The notes: a model not told the origin generated them from the letters alone. Counted from the first letter of the stretch, positions 41,931 through 50,470 are shown. The stretch: 64,000 bases of DNA from Candidatus Phosphoribacter baldrii (GCA_016704565.1 JADIZV010000001.1:62001-126000), one strand, 5' to 3'. Numbers and translations: made by a program.

Positions 41931-43696
41931 TGTCCGTCTCTGCCGGCGTTCCCTCGACCCGCCGCACCTTGCCGGTCGCCACGCTCGCGTCGGTGCGCGC
42001 CCAGACCGCCGTCCTGCTGCGCGAGCACCGGCGAGCCCTGCTGACCGTGGTCGGGCTGCACGCCTGTGCGGCGGTCGCGGGGTTGGCGGCGCCCTACGTC
42101 GTTGGACGGCTCGTCGACGAGGTGACCGGTGGCACGGCATACGCGACTGTCGACCGGTTGGCGCTGTGGCTGGCGGGGGCGATCCTCGTCCAGACCGTGC
42201 TCGGTTGGGCGGCGGGGCGCGCGTCGTTCCGGCTCGGTGAGCGGGTGTTCGCCCAGTTGCGCGAGCAGTTCATGACCCGGGTGATGGCGCTGCCGCTCTC
42301 GACGGTCGAGCGGGCCGGGACCGGCGACCTCGTCTCGCGGACCACCAACGACGTCGAGGCGCTCAGCCACGTCGTGCGGTTCGGGATCCCGTCGATCTTC
42401 GTCGCGGTCGTCACGCTGGCGATCACCGTCGGGGCAGCGGTGGCGACCGGGTGGCTCGTCGCGCTGCCGGTGGTCGTCGGCGTGCCGATCATGTGGCTGT
42501 CGACGCGGCGCTATCTGCGGTATGCACCGGACGGCTATCTGCGCGAGCGCGCGACGTATGCCGTGATGAACGGCGTCGTCACCGAGACCGTCGACGGGGC
42601 GCGGACGGTCGACGCCCTTGGCCTGGCGACGCGGCGGCGTCAGCGGATGGACGAGGCGATCCGGGCCTCGTTCGACGCGGAGATCTACACCCTGAAGTTG
42701 CGGCTCATCTGGTTCCCGCAGGTCGAGTTCGCCTACCTGTTGCCGGTGGCCGCGACCCTGGTGTGGGGCGGCTGGCTCGTGTCCCAGGGTCATGCGAGCG
42801 TCGGCGCCGTGACGACGGTGGCGCTCTACGTGCACCAGCTGGCCAACCCACTCGACGAGCTGCTCATGTGGCTGGACGAGATCCAGGTCGGAGCGACGTC
42901 CCTGGCGCGGGTCATCGGGATCGCCGACGTGCCACCCGATCGGGAGGCGACCGGGGAGACGCCGACCGACGCACACCTCGTCGTCGACGACGTGTCCTAC
43001 GCCTATCGCGCCGGCCGCGACGTCCTGCACGGCGTGTCGCTGGACCTGGCGCCGGGCGAGCGCCTGGCCATCGTCGGCCCCTCAGGGGCAGGTAAGTCGA
43101 CGCTCGGGCGGCTCATGGCGGGGATCGACGGACCGCGGACGGGTCGAATCGATGTCGGCGGCGTGCGGTTGGTCGACCTCGACCTCGACCGGTTGCGCGG
43201 CGAGGTCGCCCTGGTCACCCAGGAGCACCACGTCTTCGTCGGGACCCTCGCGGACAACCTCTTGCTGGCCCGGCCGGGGGCGGGGCGCGAGGACCTGGTT
43301 GACGCCTTGGCGGCGGTGGATGCTCGCGAGTGGGCGCTGGGACTGCCGGACGGGCTGGACACCACGGTCGGCTCGGGCGGCCACGCCCTGACGACTGCCC
43401 AGTCGCAACAGCTCGCGCTGGCCCGGCTGGTGTTGGCCGACCCGCACACGCTCGTGCTCGACGAGGCGACCTCGCTGCTGGACCCCCGGGCCGCTCGCCA
43501 CCTGGAGCGCTCCCTCGCCGCCGTCGTCACGGGACGCACCGTCGTCGCCATCGCCCACCGGCTGCACACGGCTCACGATGCCGACCGGGTCGCCGTCGTC
43601 GACGGCGGCCAGGTGACCGAGATCGGCTCGCACGACGAGCTCATCGCCGCCCGCGGAGCGTATGCCGCCCTCTGGCGCTCCTGGCGCGACGAATAG
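41930..43696 (+). CDS. ABC exporter half-transporter, ATP-binding subunit with broken signature motif
   Basis: 588 residues: six TM helices (about 35-330) and an ATPase domain with intact Walker A (IVGPSGAGKSTLGRLM), intact Walker B plus catalytic Glu (TLVLDEATSLLD) and switch His (AIAHRLHTAHDADR). The ABC signature, normally LSGGQ, reads LTTAQSQQLALAR. With the preceding gene it forms a heterodimer in which this P-loop meets the partner's FSGGQ, giving one working ATP site, while the other site lacks every key element. Start overlaps the upstream stop by one base (TGATG). A 17-bp hairpin follows the stop. Confidence 0.9.
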   Translation: MSVSAGVPSTRRTLPVATLASVRAQTAVLLREHRRALLTVVGLHACAAVAGLAAPYVVGRLVDEVTGGTAYATVDRLALWLAGAILVQTVLGWAAGRASFRLGERVFAQLREQFMTRVMALPLSTVERAGTGDLVSRTTNDVEALSHVVRFGIPSIFVAVVTLAITVGAAVATGWLVALPVVVGVPIMWLSTRRYLRYAPDGYLRERATYAVMNGVVTETVDGARTVDALGLATRRRQRMDEAIRASFDAEIYTLKLRLIWFPQVEFAYLLPVAATLVWGGWLVSQGHASVGAVTTVALYVHQLANPLDELLMWLDEIQVGATSLARVIGIADVPPDREATGETPTDAHLVVDDVSYAYRAGRDVLHGVSLDLAPGERLAIVGPSGAGKSTLGRLMAGIDGPRTGRIDVGGVRLVDLDLDRLRGEVALVTQEHHVFVGTLADNLLLARPGAGREDLVDALAAVDAREWALGLPDGLDTTVGSGGHALTTAQSQQLALARLVLADPHTLVLDEATSLLDPRAARHLERSLAAVVTGRTVVAIAHRLHTAHDADRVAVVDGGQVTEIGSHDELIAARGAYAALWRSWRDE

Positions 43697-43723
43697 GGGA
43701 ACCCATCCCCACGTGGTCCGCAT

Positions 43724-43762
43724 GCTGAGGCGTTGACCACTCCTGGTGGTCAACGCCTCAGC
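43724..43762. terminator. Strong bidirectional hairpin, 17-bp perfect stem
   Basis: GCTGAGGCGTTGACCAC and its exact complement are separated by TCCTG. The hairpin lies 27 bases after the ABC exporter stop and 61 bases after (on the other strand) the TetR stop, so it can end both converging transcripts. Confidence 0.8.
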
Positions 43763-43823
43763 TGCGCGGGCACCACCATCGCCCCCGAACCGGCACCCGG
43801 AGCCGAGCCCCAGTTGCCACCGG

Positions 43824-44441
43824 TCAGGCGCGGATGGCGGCCAGGTGCAGGTCGAGTTCGGCCTGGACGTATGCCGCGAGGTCAAGTCGAGCCCCGACGT
43901 CCCAGTGTTTGAGGGCCCAGCCGTGAGCGGCGAGCTTGAGGTTGTGCGCCACGAGATCAGCGGGCACCGGCCGGAACACCCCTGAGGCGATCCCGGCCTC
44001 AACAGCCGCCCGGAACGGGTCGATGGTCTCCTGCTCGAGCCGGATGATCTCGGCCTGTCCGGCCGCATCGAGCGTTTGGCTCTCGCGATAGGCCAACAGG
44101 GCCCCGGCCCGCTTCTCGTCGATGACCGCGCAGAAGGCGGCGAAGCCCGCGGCAAGCTGGGCCTGTGGGTCGTCCCCCGCCGCGCTCATGGCCGCCGGGA
44201 CCTCGGCCCGGAATGCGTCGAGGATGTCGACGATGACCGCGCGCAGGACCTCCTGCTTGCCCCCGAAGTACTGGTAGATGAGCCCCACGCTCATGCCGGC
44301 GTCCTCTGCCACGGCCTGCATCGACATCTCGTGATAGCCGGTGCGGATCATGATCCGGGTCGCAGCGTCGAGGATCTGGCGTCGGCGGGTCTCGACCCGG
44401 GCCTCGGCCCGAGCCTCCCGAGATCCAACCGGTGAGCTCAC
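43824..44441 (-). CDS. TetR/AcrR family transcriptional regulator of the alicyclic-acid operon
   Basis: About 205 residues. The N-terminal HTH (about 21-66) reads RRRQILDAATRIMIRTGYHE, MQAVAEDAGMSVGLIYQYFG, GKQEVL; the rest is a helical ligand domain, likely for an acyl-CoA. The start is GTG 44441: a -10 box TATGCT at 44454-44449 on the same strand would begin transcription on or next to this GTG, implying a leaderless message. ATG 44453 lies inside that -10 box, and a TTG at 44492 would sit in the operator. It is divergent from the badI gene, with a 37-base dyad between them that it probably binds to repress both directions. Ligand is inferred, not shown. Confidence 0.85.
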   Translation of the reverse strand: MSSPVGSREARAEARVETRRRQILDAATRIMIRTGYHEMSMQAVAEDAGMSVGLIYQYFGGKQEVLRAVIVDILDAFRAEVPAAMSAAGDDPQAQLAAGFAAFCAVIDEKRAGALLAYRESQTLDAAGQAEIIRLEQETIDPFRAAVEAGIASGVFRPVPADLVAHNLKLAAHGWALKHWDVGARLDLAAYVQAELDLHLAAIRA

Positions 44442-44448
44442 CCTTGAC

Positions 44449-44478
44449 AGCATATCTGTGATTGAACCACTATTCAAT
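44449..44478 (-). promoter_or_regulatory. Promoter of the tetR gene
   Basis: On the minus strand TTGAAT (44478-44473), a 17-base spacer and TATGCT (44454-44449) form a near-consensus sigma-70-type promoter. The -35 falls at the centre of the dyad operator, so a bound repressor would block it. On the plus strand TTGACA at 44444 is a possible -35 for the badI operon, but its best -10 (TATTCA) is 21 bases away. Confidence 0.5.
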
Positions 44479-44495
44479 GAATAGGCGTTCAATCA
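44459..44495. promoter_or_regulatory. 37-base dyad operator between tetR and badI
   Basis: TGATTGAAC (44459) and GTTCAATCA (44487) are exact complements. Inside them CTATTCA-A-TGAATAG (44470-44484) is a second palindrome with the same centre, 44477. TetR repressors bind such dyads. The AT-rich block stands out sharply from the GC-rich surroundings. Confidence 0.7.
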
Positions 44496-44532
44496 GTCCG
44501 CGCCCGGAACCCGGCAGACCAGGAGACCGACG

Positions 44533-45330
44533 ATGACCCAGTTCGAGGACATCACCTACGTCGTGGAGGAGTCGGCGGCGATCGTCACGATCAACCGCCC
44601 CGAGCGCTACAACGCCTTCCGGGCCCAGACCGTCGAGGAGCTCATCAAGGCCTTCCGCCTCGCCTGGGCCGACCGCCAGGTCCAGTCGGTCATCCTCACC
44701 GGCGCCGGCGACAAGGCGTTCTGCACCGGCGGTGACGTCAAGCAGCGGGCGGAGACCGGCGACTATGGGCCCAGTGAGTCGGGCATGTTCGAGATCGGCG
44801 CTCTACACAAGGTGATTCGGGACATCCCCAAGCCGGTCATCGCCGCCGTCAACGGCGTCGCGGTCGGCGGCGGACATGTCCTACACGTCCTGTGCGACGT
44901 CTCGATCGCCAGCGAGTCGGCACGGTTCGGCCAGGCCGGCCCCAAGGTGGGGTCGTTCGACGCGGGGTTCGGCACGGCATACCTGGCCCGGGTGGTGGGC
45001 GAGAAGAAGGCGAGGGAGATCTGGTTCTGGTGCCGGATGTACTCCGCGCAGGAGGCCCTGACGATGAACCTCGTCAACACAGTCGTCCCCGCCGCCGACC
45101 TGATGACCGAAGCCAGGGCGTGGGCCGCCGAGGTCGCGACCAAGAGCCCGACGGCGATCCGGTTCCTCAAGCAGTCGTTCAACGCCGACACCGACCACCA
45201 AGCGGGGCTGTCCAACCTCGCCATGTCGGCGCTCGACCTGTTCACCGCCTCCCCCGAGGGGCTGGAGGGTGCCGCCGCCTTCGCCGAGAAGCGCACCCCC
45301 GACTTCAACCAGCACGTCAACTGGCACTGA
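44533..45330 (+). CDS. badI: 2-ketocyclohexanecarboxyl-CoA hydrolase (BadI-like)
   Basis: A 265-residue crotonase-fold ring-opening hydrolase that would cut 2-ketocyclohexanecarboxyl-CoA to pimeloyl-CoA. Similarity to Rhodopseudomonas BadI is clear in IRDIPKPVIAAVNGVAVGGG, FGQAGPKVGSFDAGFGTAYL, and ARVVGEKKAREIWFWCRMYS, which are not shared by ordinary enoyl-CoA hydratases; MenB is the nearest alternative family. It has GGAG nine bases upstream. First gene of a rightward operon with a dehydrogenase, BadH, another dehydrogenase and GcdH, all with short gaps, and divergent from a TetR regulator. Confidence 0.88.
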   Translation: MTQFEDITYVVEESAAIVTINRPERYNAFRAQTVEELIKAFRLAWADRQVQSVILTGAGDKAFCTGGDVKQRAETGDYGPSESGMFEIGALHKVIRDIPKPVIAAVNGVAVGGGHVLHVLCDVSIASESARFGQAGPKVGSFDAGFGTAYLARVVGEKKAREIWFWCRMYSAQEALTMNLVNTVVPAADLMTEARAWAAEVATKSPTAIRFLKQSFNADTDHQAGLSNLAMSALDLFTASPEGLEGAAAFAEKRTPDFNQHVNWH

Positions 45331-45339
45331 GGCTCCGGG

Positions 45340-46485
45340 ATGGACTACGGGTTCGATGAGGACCAGGAGGCCTACCGCCAGACGGTCCGCCGGTTCGCCA
45401 CCACGGTGCTCGCGCCGCATTACCAGAGTGACGACAAGACAGCGACCTTCCGGCGCCAGCAGGCCCGGGACATGGCCGCCATGGGCCTCACCGGCCTGCG
45501 CATCCCGACCGAGCACGGCGGCCAGGAGGCGACCGCGGTCATCGCCGGCATCGCCACCGAAGAGGTCGGGCGAGCGGACTTCAACGCGACCTACCTCATC
45601 ATCAACACCGCCCTCATCAGCGACATCATCGTCCGCAACGCGACCCCGCAGCAGCAGGCCGCCTGGCTGCCCGGGATCGCCTCGGGCGAGACCGTCCCGT
45701 GCATCTGCATCACCGAGCCCGGACACGGCACCGACGCGGCGAGCCTGGAGCTCAAGGCGGTTCGCACCGACACCGGCTGGACCCTGCACGGCGAGAAGAC
45801 CTCGATCACCCTCGGGATGGCCTCCGACCGAGGCGTCGTCCTGGCCCGCACCGGAGGCCCGGGCGCGCGCGGGGTGAGCGCGTTCTGGGTCGACCTGCAC
45901 CATCCGACGGTCACCCGGTCGGCCTTCGACGACCTGGGCAGCCGGGCCATCGGACGAGCCTCGCTGCACTTCGACGGAACGCCCGTCGAGGACGGCGACC
46001 TCATCGGCGCCGAGGGCGGCGGCTTCGTCTCGGTCATGCAGGGCTTCGACTATTCCAGGGCGATCATCGGCCTGGGCTGCATCGGCGCCGCCGAGGCCTC
46101 CCTCGACGAGGCGCTCCAGTGGTCGCGTGACCGGGTGGCGTTCGGGCAACCGATCGGCACCTTCCAGGGCGTGGCGTTCCCGCTCGCCGAGTGCGCGACC
46201 TACCTCAAGGGCGCCCGGCACATCTGCCTGGAAGCGTTGTGGCGCAAGGACAACGGCCTAGAGCACAGCGCCGAGGCGGCGATGGCGAAGTTCTGGGCCC
46301 CCAAGCTCGCCGCCGAGGTCATCCATCAGTGCCTGCTCACCATCGGCCACGTCGCCTACTCCTCCGAAGCCCCCATCGGGCAGCGGTTGCGCGACGTCAT
46401 CGGCCTGGAGATCGGTGACGGCACCGCCCAGGTCTCCAAGCTCGTCATCTCCCGTCACCTGCTCGGCCGCGAGTTCGCGCCCTGA
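45340..46485 (+). CDS. Acyl-CoA dehydrogenase, cyclohexanecarboxyl-CoA dehydrogenase-like (AliB/BadJ)
   Basis: A 381-residue flavoprotein of the acyl-CoA dehydrogenase family: ICITEPGHGTDAAS for FAD/substrate binding, and DYSRAIIGLGCIGAAEASLD and QWSRDRVAFGQPIGTFQGVAF in the C-terminal helical domain. Where short-chain dehydrogenases have the catalytic Glu in YEGTS, this protein reads IGDGTAQ, placing an Asp at that spot. Between BadI and BadH genes it is best read as the enzyme that oxidises cyclohexanecarboxyl-CoA to cyclohex-1-enecarboxyl-CoA. It starts nine bases after the BadI stop. The exact substrate is inferred from context. Confidence 0.82.
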   Translation: MDYGFDEDQEAYRQTVRRFATTVLAPHYQSDDKTATFRRQQARDMAAMGLTGLRIPTEHGGQEATAVIAGIATEEVGRADFNATYLIINTALISDIIVRNATPQQQAAWLPGIASGETVPCICITEPGHGTDAASLELKAVRTDTGWTLHGEKTSITLGMASDRGVVLARTGGPGARGVSAFWVDLHHPTVTRSAFDDLGSRAIGRASLHFDGTPVEDGDLIGAEGGGFVSVMQGFDYSRAIIGLGCIGAAEASLDEALQWSRDRVAFGQPIGTFQGVAFPLAECATYLKGARHICLEALWRKDNGLEHSAEAAMAKFWAPKLAAEVIHQCLLTIGHVAYSSEAPIGQRLRDVIGLEIGDGTAQVSKLVISRHLLGREFAP

Positions 46486-46515
46486 GCGTGGCTTTTCACC
46501 TCGAAAGGACATCCC

Positions 46516-47259
46516 ATGCGACTGCAGGACAAGGTCACCATCGTCACCGGAGCCGGGGCCGGGATCGGTCGGGCCATCGCCACCGTCGCCGCCGCCCAGG
46601 GGGCGATCGTCGTCGTCACCGATGTCAACGGGGAGGCCGCCGCGGCCGTCGCCACCGAGCTCGGGGGGCCAGCCACCTCGTATGCCGTGGACGTCACCGA
46701 CCGCGCCTGCGTCGCCGCTATGGTCGCCGCGGTGACCGCACAGCACGGCCGGATCGACGTGCTCGTCAACAACGCCGGCTGGGACAAGGCCGTGCCGTTC
46801 GTCGAGAGCGAGCCCGACCTATGGGAGAAGGTCATCGACATCAACTATGTGGGCGTGCTCAACACGTGCCGGGCGGTTCTGCCGATCATGGCCACCCAAG
46901 GCTCTGGTCGGGTCGTCAACCTCGGGTCCGACGCGGGCCGGGTCGGCTCGTCCGGCGAGGCGGTCTACTCCGGCGCCAAGGGCGCCATCATCGCCTTCTC
47001 CAAGACCATCGCCCGCGAGATGGCCCGCCACCAGGTGACGGTCAACGTCGTCTGCCCCGGCCCCACCGACACGGCCCTGTTCGCCTCGATGGGCGGCGAC
47101 AACCCGAAGCTGCGTGAGGGCCTCACCCGGGCGATCCCGTTGCGCCGGTTGGCCGCCCCCGAGGACATCGCGTATGCCGTGGCCTTCTTCGCCTCCGACG
47201 AGGCCTCGTTCATCACCGGCCAGACCCTCAGCGTCAGCGGCGGCCTGACGATGAGCTGA
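46516..47259 (+). CDS. badH: 2-hydroxycyclohexanecarboxyl-CoA dehydrogenase (BadH-like SDR)
   Basis: A 247-residue short-chain dehydrogenase: TGAGAGIGRA (TGxxxGxG) near residue 11, NNAGWDKAVPF, catalytic Ser in NLGSDAGRVGSSGEAVYSGA followed at once by the K in KGAIIAFSK (YxxxK). NVVCPGPTDTALFASM and SFITGQTLSVSGGLTM match BadH of Rhodopseudomonas much better than FabG. It oxidises the 2-hydroxyl to the ketone that BadI then cleaves. AAAGGA precedes the ATG. Two GTATGCCG words lie inside and another just after the stop (47266). Confidence 0.88.
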   Translation: MRLQDKVTIVTGAGAGIGRAIATVAAAQGAIVVVTDVNGEAAAAVATELGGPATSYAVDVTDRACVAAMVAAVTAQHGRIDVLVNNAGWDKAVPFVESEPDLWEKVIDINYVGVLNTCRAVLPIMATQGSGRVVNLGSDAGRVGSSGEAVYSGAKGAIIAFSKTIAREMARHQVTVNVVCPGPTDTALFASMGGDNPKLREGLTRAIPLRRLAAPEDIAYAVAFFASDEASFITGQTLSVSGGLTMS

Positions 47260-47308
47260 GCACACGGCATACCGACCTATCCCCCGGCCCACCCGCAAGG
47301 AGAGCGTC

Positions 47309-48460
47309 ATGGACCTGTCCCTCACCGACGAGCAGAAGGTCTTCCAGCGCGTGGCGCGGGAGTTCCTCGACGAGCATGTCGTGCCCTTCCGCGCGGCCTG
47401 GGACCGCGCCGAGCAGGTCGACACCGCGCTGGTCCCCAAACTCGCCGAGCTGGGGTTCATGGGCCTGACCATCCCCGAGGAATACGGCGGGATCGGCGGC
47501 GACTACGTCACCTACTGCCTGGGCATGGAGGAACTCGGGCGGGCCGACTCGTCGGTGCGCGGCATCGTGTCGGTGTCGATGGGCCTGGTCGGCAAGTCGA
47601 TCCTCGGCTACGGCAGTGAGGAGCAGAAGCAGCACTGGCTGCGTCGGATCGCCACGGGCGAGTCGCTCGGCTGCTTCGGGCTCACCGAGTCCGACACGGG
47701 CTCGGACGCGGGCAGCCTGGCGACCCGTGCGGTCCGCGACGGCGACGACTACGTCATCGACGGCGAGAAGATGTTCATCACCAACGGGACCAGGGCCGAT
47801 CTGTGCCTGGTCTTCGCCCGTACGGGCGGACCCGGCCCGCGCGGGATCTCCGCCTTCCTCGTCCCAACCGATGCGCCTGGCCTGCAGCGCCGCGAGATCA
47901 AGGGCAAGCTCGGCCTGCGCGGTCAGGCGACCGCGGAGCTGTTCTTCGAGGGCGTCCGGGTGCCCGCGTCGGCCCGACTCGGCGACGAGGGGCAGGGCTT
48001 CACGATCGCCATGGCCTCGTTGGACAAGGGTCGCCTTTCGTGCGCGGCCGGGTGCGTCGGCATCATCCAGGGGTGCCTGGAGACGGCCCGCGAGTATGCC
48101 GTCCAACGTCACCAGTTCGGTCGACCGCTGGCGTCCTTCCAGCTCGTGCAGGACATGATCGCCGACATCTCGGTCGACGCCGACGCGGCCCGGATGCTCA
48201 CCTGGCGCACGGCAGACCTGCTGGAGCGCGGTGAGGACTTCGGGGTCGCGGCGTCCAAGGCCAAGCTGTTCGCGTCCGAGGCGGCGGTGCGGGCGGCCAA
48301 CCTGGCCGTCCAGGTGCTGGGTGGCTACGGTTATGTCGATGACTACCCGGCGCAGAAGTACCTGCGCGACGCCCGGGTCATGACGCTCTACGAAGGGACC
48401 TCACAGATCCAGAAGCTGCTCATCGGCCGGGCCGAAACCGGCGTGAGCGCCTTCCTCTGA
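47309..48460 (+). CDS. Acyl-CoA dehydrogenase
   Basis: A 383-residue enzyme, canonical in all marks: GCFGLTESDTGSDAGS, EKMFITNG, KGKLGLRGQATAELFF, REYAVQRHQFGRPLASFQLV, VLGGYGYVDDYP and the catalytic Glu in TLYEGTSQIQK. Gap to BadH is 49 bases with AAGGAGAG before the ATG. In this operon it could oxidise pimeloyl-CoA, made by BadI, to start beta-oxidation, or it could be a second ring dehydrogenase; sequence alone does not decide. Confidence 0.88.
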   Translation: MDLSLTDEQKVFQRVAREFLDEHVVPFRAAWDRAEQVDTALVPKLAELGFMGLTIPEEYGGIGGDYVTYCLGMEELGRADSSVRGIVSVSMGLVGKSILGYGSEEQKQHWLRRIATGESLGCFGLTESDTGSDAGSLATRAVRDGDDYVIDGEKMFITNGTRADLCLVFARTGGPGPRGISAFLVPTDAPGLQRREIKGKLGLRGQATAELFFEGVRVPASARLGDEGQGFTIAMASLDKGRLSCAAGCVGIIQGCLETAREYAVQRHQFGRPLASFQLVQDMIADISVDADAARMLTWRTADLLERGEDFGVAASKAKLFASEAAVRAANLAVQVLGGYGYVDDYPAQKYLRDARVMTLYEGTSQIQKLLIGRAETGVSAFL

Positions 48461-48537
48461 CGCCAACGCGACTGCCCGACCGCACGCCGAACGACCGCAT
48501 CATCGGACCACCAGACCGCTGACAGGAAGCCCCCATC

Positions 48538-49728
48538 ATGGCCGACCGCACGCCGCAGACCCCCCTCGGACTCTTCGGGACCGACGCCCTCATCGACACC
48601 GAGGACCGGACGATCCGCGACACCGTCCGGTCCGTGCTCGCCGCGAAGGTCCGACCGCACATCGCCGAGTGGTTCGAGTCGGGCACGATCCCGGCTCGCG
48701 AGCTGGCCCGCGAGCTCGGGGCGCTCGGCCTGTTGGGGATGCACCTGAAGGGCTACGGGTGCGCGGGAACCAGCGCGACGGCATACGGGCTCGCCTGCCT
48801 GGAGCTGGAGGCGGTGGACTCCGGCGTGCGATCCCTCGTGTCGGTGCAGGGGTCACTCGCGATGTTCGCGATCCACCGGTTCGGCAGCGAGGAGCAGAAG
48901 CAGGAGTGGCTGCCCCGGATGGCCACCGGCGAGGCGATCGGCTGCTTCGGGCTCACCGAGCCGGACTTCGGCTCCAACCCGGCAGGCATGCGCACGTATG
49001 CCGCCCGCTCCGGTTCCGCCGACGACGCGGACTGGGTGCTCACCGGCACGAAGATGTGGATCACCAACGGGTCGGTCGCCGACGTGGCCGTCGTGTGGGC
49101 GCAGACGGACGAGGGGATCCGCGGGTTCGTCGTGCCGACCGGGACGCCCGGGTTCTCGGCGCCGGCGATCAAGGGCAAGCTCTCGCTGCGGGCGTCGGTC
49201 ACGTCCGAGCTCGTGCTCGACCAGGTGCGCCTGCCCGCGTCAGCGCTGCTGCCGCTGGCCACAGGCTTGGGCGGGCCGTTGTCCTGCCTCAACGAGGCGC
49301 GCTTCGGGATCGTCTTCGGGGCGCTCGGGGCGGCTCGGGACTGTCTGGAGGCGACCCTGGACTACGTCGCGACCCGCGACATCTTCGACAAGCCGCTGGC
49401 CGGGTATCAGATCACCCAGACCAAGCTCGCCGACATGACGCTCGAGCTCGGCAAGGGGATGCTGCTGGCCCTGCACCTCGGTCGGCTCAAGGACGCCGGG
49501 ACGCTGCGGCCCGAGCAGGTCAGCCTGGGCAAACTCAACAACGTCCGGGAGGCGATCGCCATCGCCCGCGAGTGCCGAACCCTGTTGGGCGCCAACGGGA
49601 TCACCCTGGACTACCCGGTGCTGCGTCACGCCAACAACCTCGAGTCGGTGCTCACCTATGAGGGCACGTCAGAGGTCCATCAGCTGGTCATCGGTCAGGC
49701 GCTCACCGGCCAGGCTGCCTTCCGCTGA
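48538..49728 (+). CDS. gcdH: Glutaryl-CoA dehydrogenase
   Basis: A 396-residue decarboxylating acyl-CoA dehydrogenase converting glutaryl-CoA to crotonyl-CoA and CO2. Specific marks shared with human and bacterial GCDH: GYGCAGTSATAYGLACLELE, VDSGVRSLVSVQGSLAMFAI, LTEPDFGSNP, IKGKLSLRASVT, TLLGANGITLDYPVLRHANN and the Glu in TYEGTSEVHQLVIGQALTG. It completes the route from a six-ring acid: BadI gives pimeloyl-CoA, beta-oxidation gives glutaryl-CoA, and this enzyme feeds crotonyl-CoA to central metabolism. Converges with lutC over 16 bases. Confidence 0.93.
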   Translation: MADRTPQTPLGLFGTDALIDTEDRTIRDTVRSVLAAKVRPHIAEWFESGTIPARELARELGALGLLGMHLKGYGCAGTSATAYGLACLELEAVDSGVRSLVSVQGSLAMFAIHRFGSEEQKQEWLPRMATGEAIGCFGLTEPDFGSNPAGMRTYAARSGSADDADWVLTGTKMWITNGSVADVAVVWAQTDEGIRGFVVPTGTPGFSAPAIKGKLSLRASVTSELVLDQVRLPASALLPLATGLGGPLSCLNEARFGIVFGALGAARDCLEATLDYVATRDIFDKPLAGYQITQTKLADMTLELGKGMLLALHLGRLKDAGTLRPEQVSLGKLNNVREAIAIARECRTLLGANGITLDYPVLRHANNLESVLTYEGTSEVHQLVIGQALTGQAAFR

Positions 49729-49744
49729 CCGGTGAGCGACCCGC

Positions 49745-50470
49745 TCAGTCCTCGATGAGGATGACGTGCAGGGTGCGCGGACCGTGGACCCCTTCGACCC
49801 GGTCCAGCTCGATGTCGCTGGTCGCGCTCGGCCCGGAGATCCAGGTGAGCGGACGCGGCATACCGGCTGACGCATCCGGCTCGACGGCGGACCGCAGCCG
49901 CGCGACCGCCTCGGGGACGTCGTGGACGACCTGCGATGCGCGCACGACGCACACGTGCAGGTCGGGCACGAGCGAGAGCGCCCGGCGGCCCTGGTCGGGG
50001 CCGTGGTCCAGGACGATCGTGCCCGTGCTCGCCACGCCGGCCGCGGCCGCCGTCACCACGGAGGCCACCCCGTCGAGGGTTGCGTTGCTGAGGTGGTCAT
50101 CGGAGGCGACCCGTATGCCGTCCGGCAGGTCCGCGGTCCACGCCGGTTCCAGTCCGGACGGGACGACCACCGACGTGACCCTCCGCAGCGCCTCGGCGAT
50201 GGCCGTCCCCTCCTCCCCGGGCTTGACCCGAACGACGGTCGCCTTGTAGTCCTCGACGTTCTCGACGAACAGCTCGACCGTCTCGGCCCGGCTTGCCGAG
50301 ACCAGCTCGACGCGCGGGGCCTCACCGCGAGCACCGAACGGCGCGGACACGTCGGTGACGGCGGCCTTGACCCGGCTCATGATCGCGGCCCGGGCCGCCG
50401 CGTTGCGGACCTCCTCGGGCGAGCGGCCCGAGCCGGTTGGCCCGGCGGTCGGGAGGCTGGTCGTCGTCAT
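49745..50470 (-). CDS. lutC: L-lactate utilisation protein LutC (LUD domain)
   Basis: A 241-residue LUD-domain protein, third part of the LutABC iron-sulfur L-lactate dehydrogenase. Marks: ARAAIMSRVKAAV at the N-terminus, ASDDHLSNATLDGVASVVTA, STGTIVLDHGPDQGRRALSL, LHVCVVRASQVVHDVPEAV, and the close SGPSATSDIELDRVEGVHGP with RTLHVIL. ATG 50470 overlaps the lutB stop (ATGA). The upstream in-frame extension belongs to lutB sequence and is ignored. Last gene of the lactate operon. Confidence 0.93.
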   Translation of the reverse strand: MTTTSLPTAGPTGSGRSPEEVRNAAARAAIMSRVKAAVTDVSAPFGARGEAPRVELVSASRAETVELFVENVEDYKATVVRVKPGEEGTAIAEALRRVTSVVVPSGLEPAWTADLPDGIRVASDDHLSNATLDGVASVVTAAAAGVASTGTIVLDHGPDQGRRALSLVPDLHVCVVRASQVVHDVPEAVARLRSAVEPDASAGMPRPLTWISGPSATSDIELDRVEGVHGPRTLHVILIED

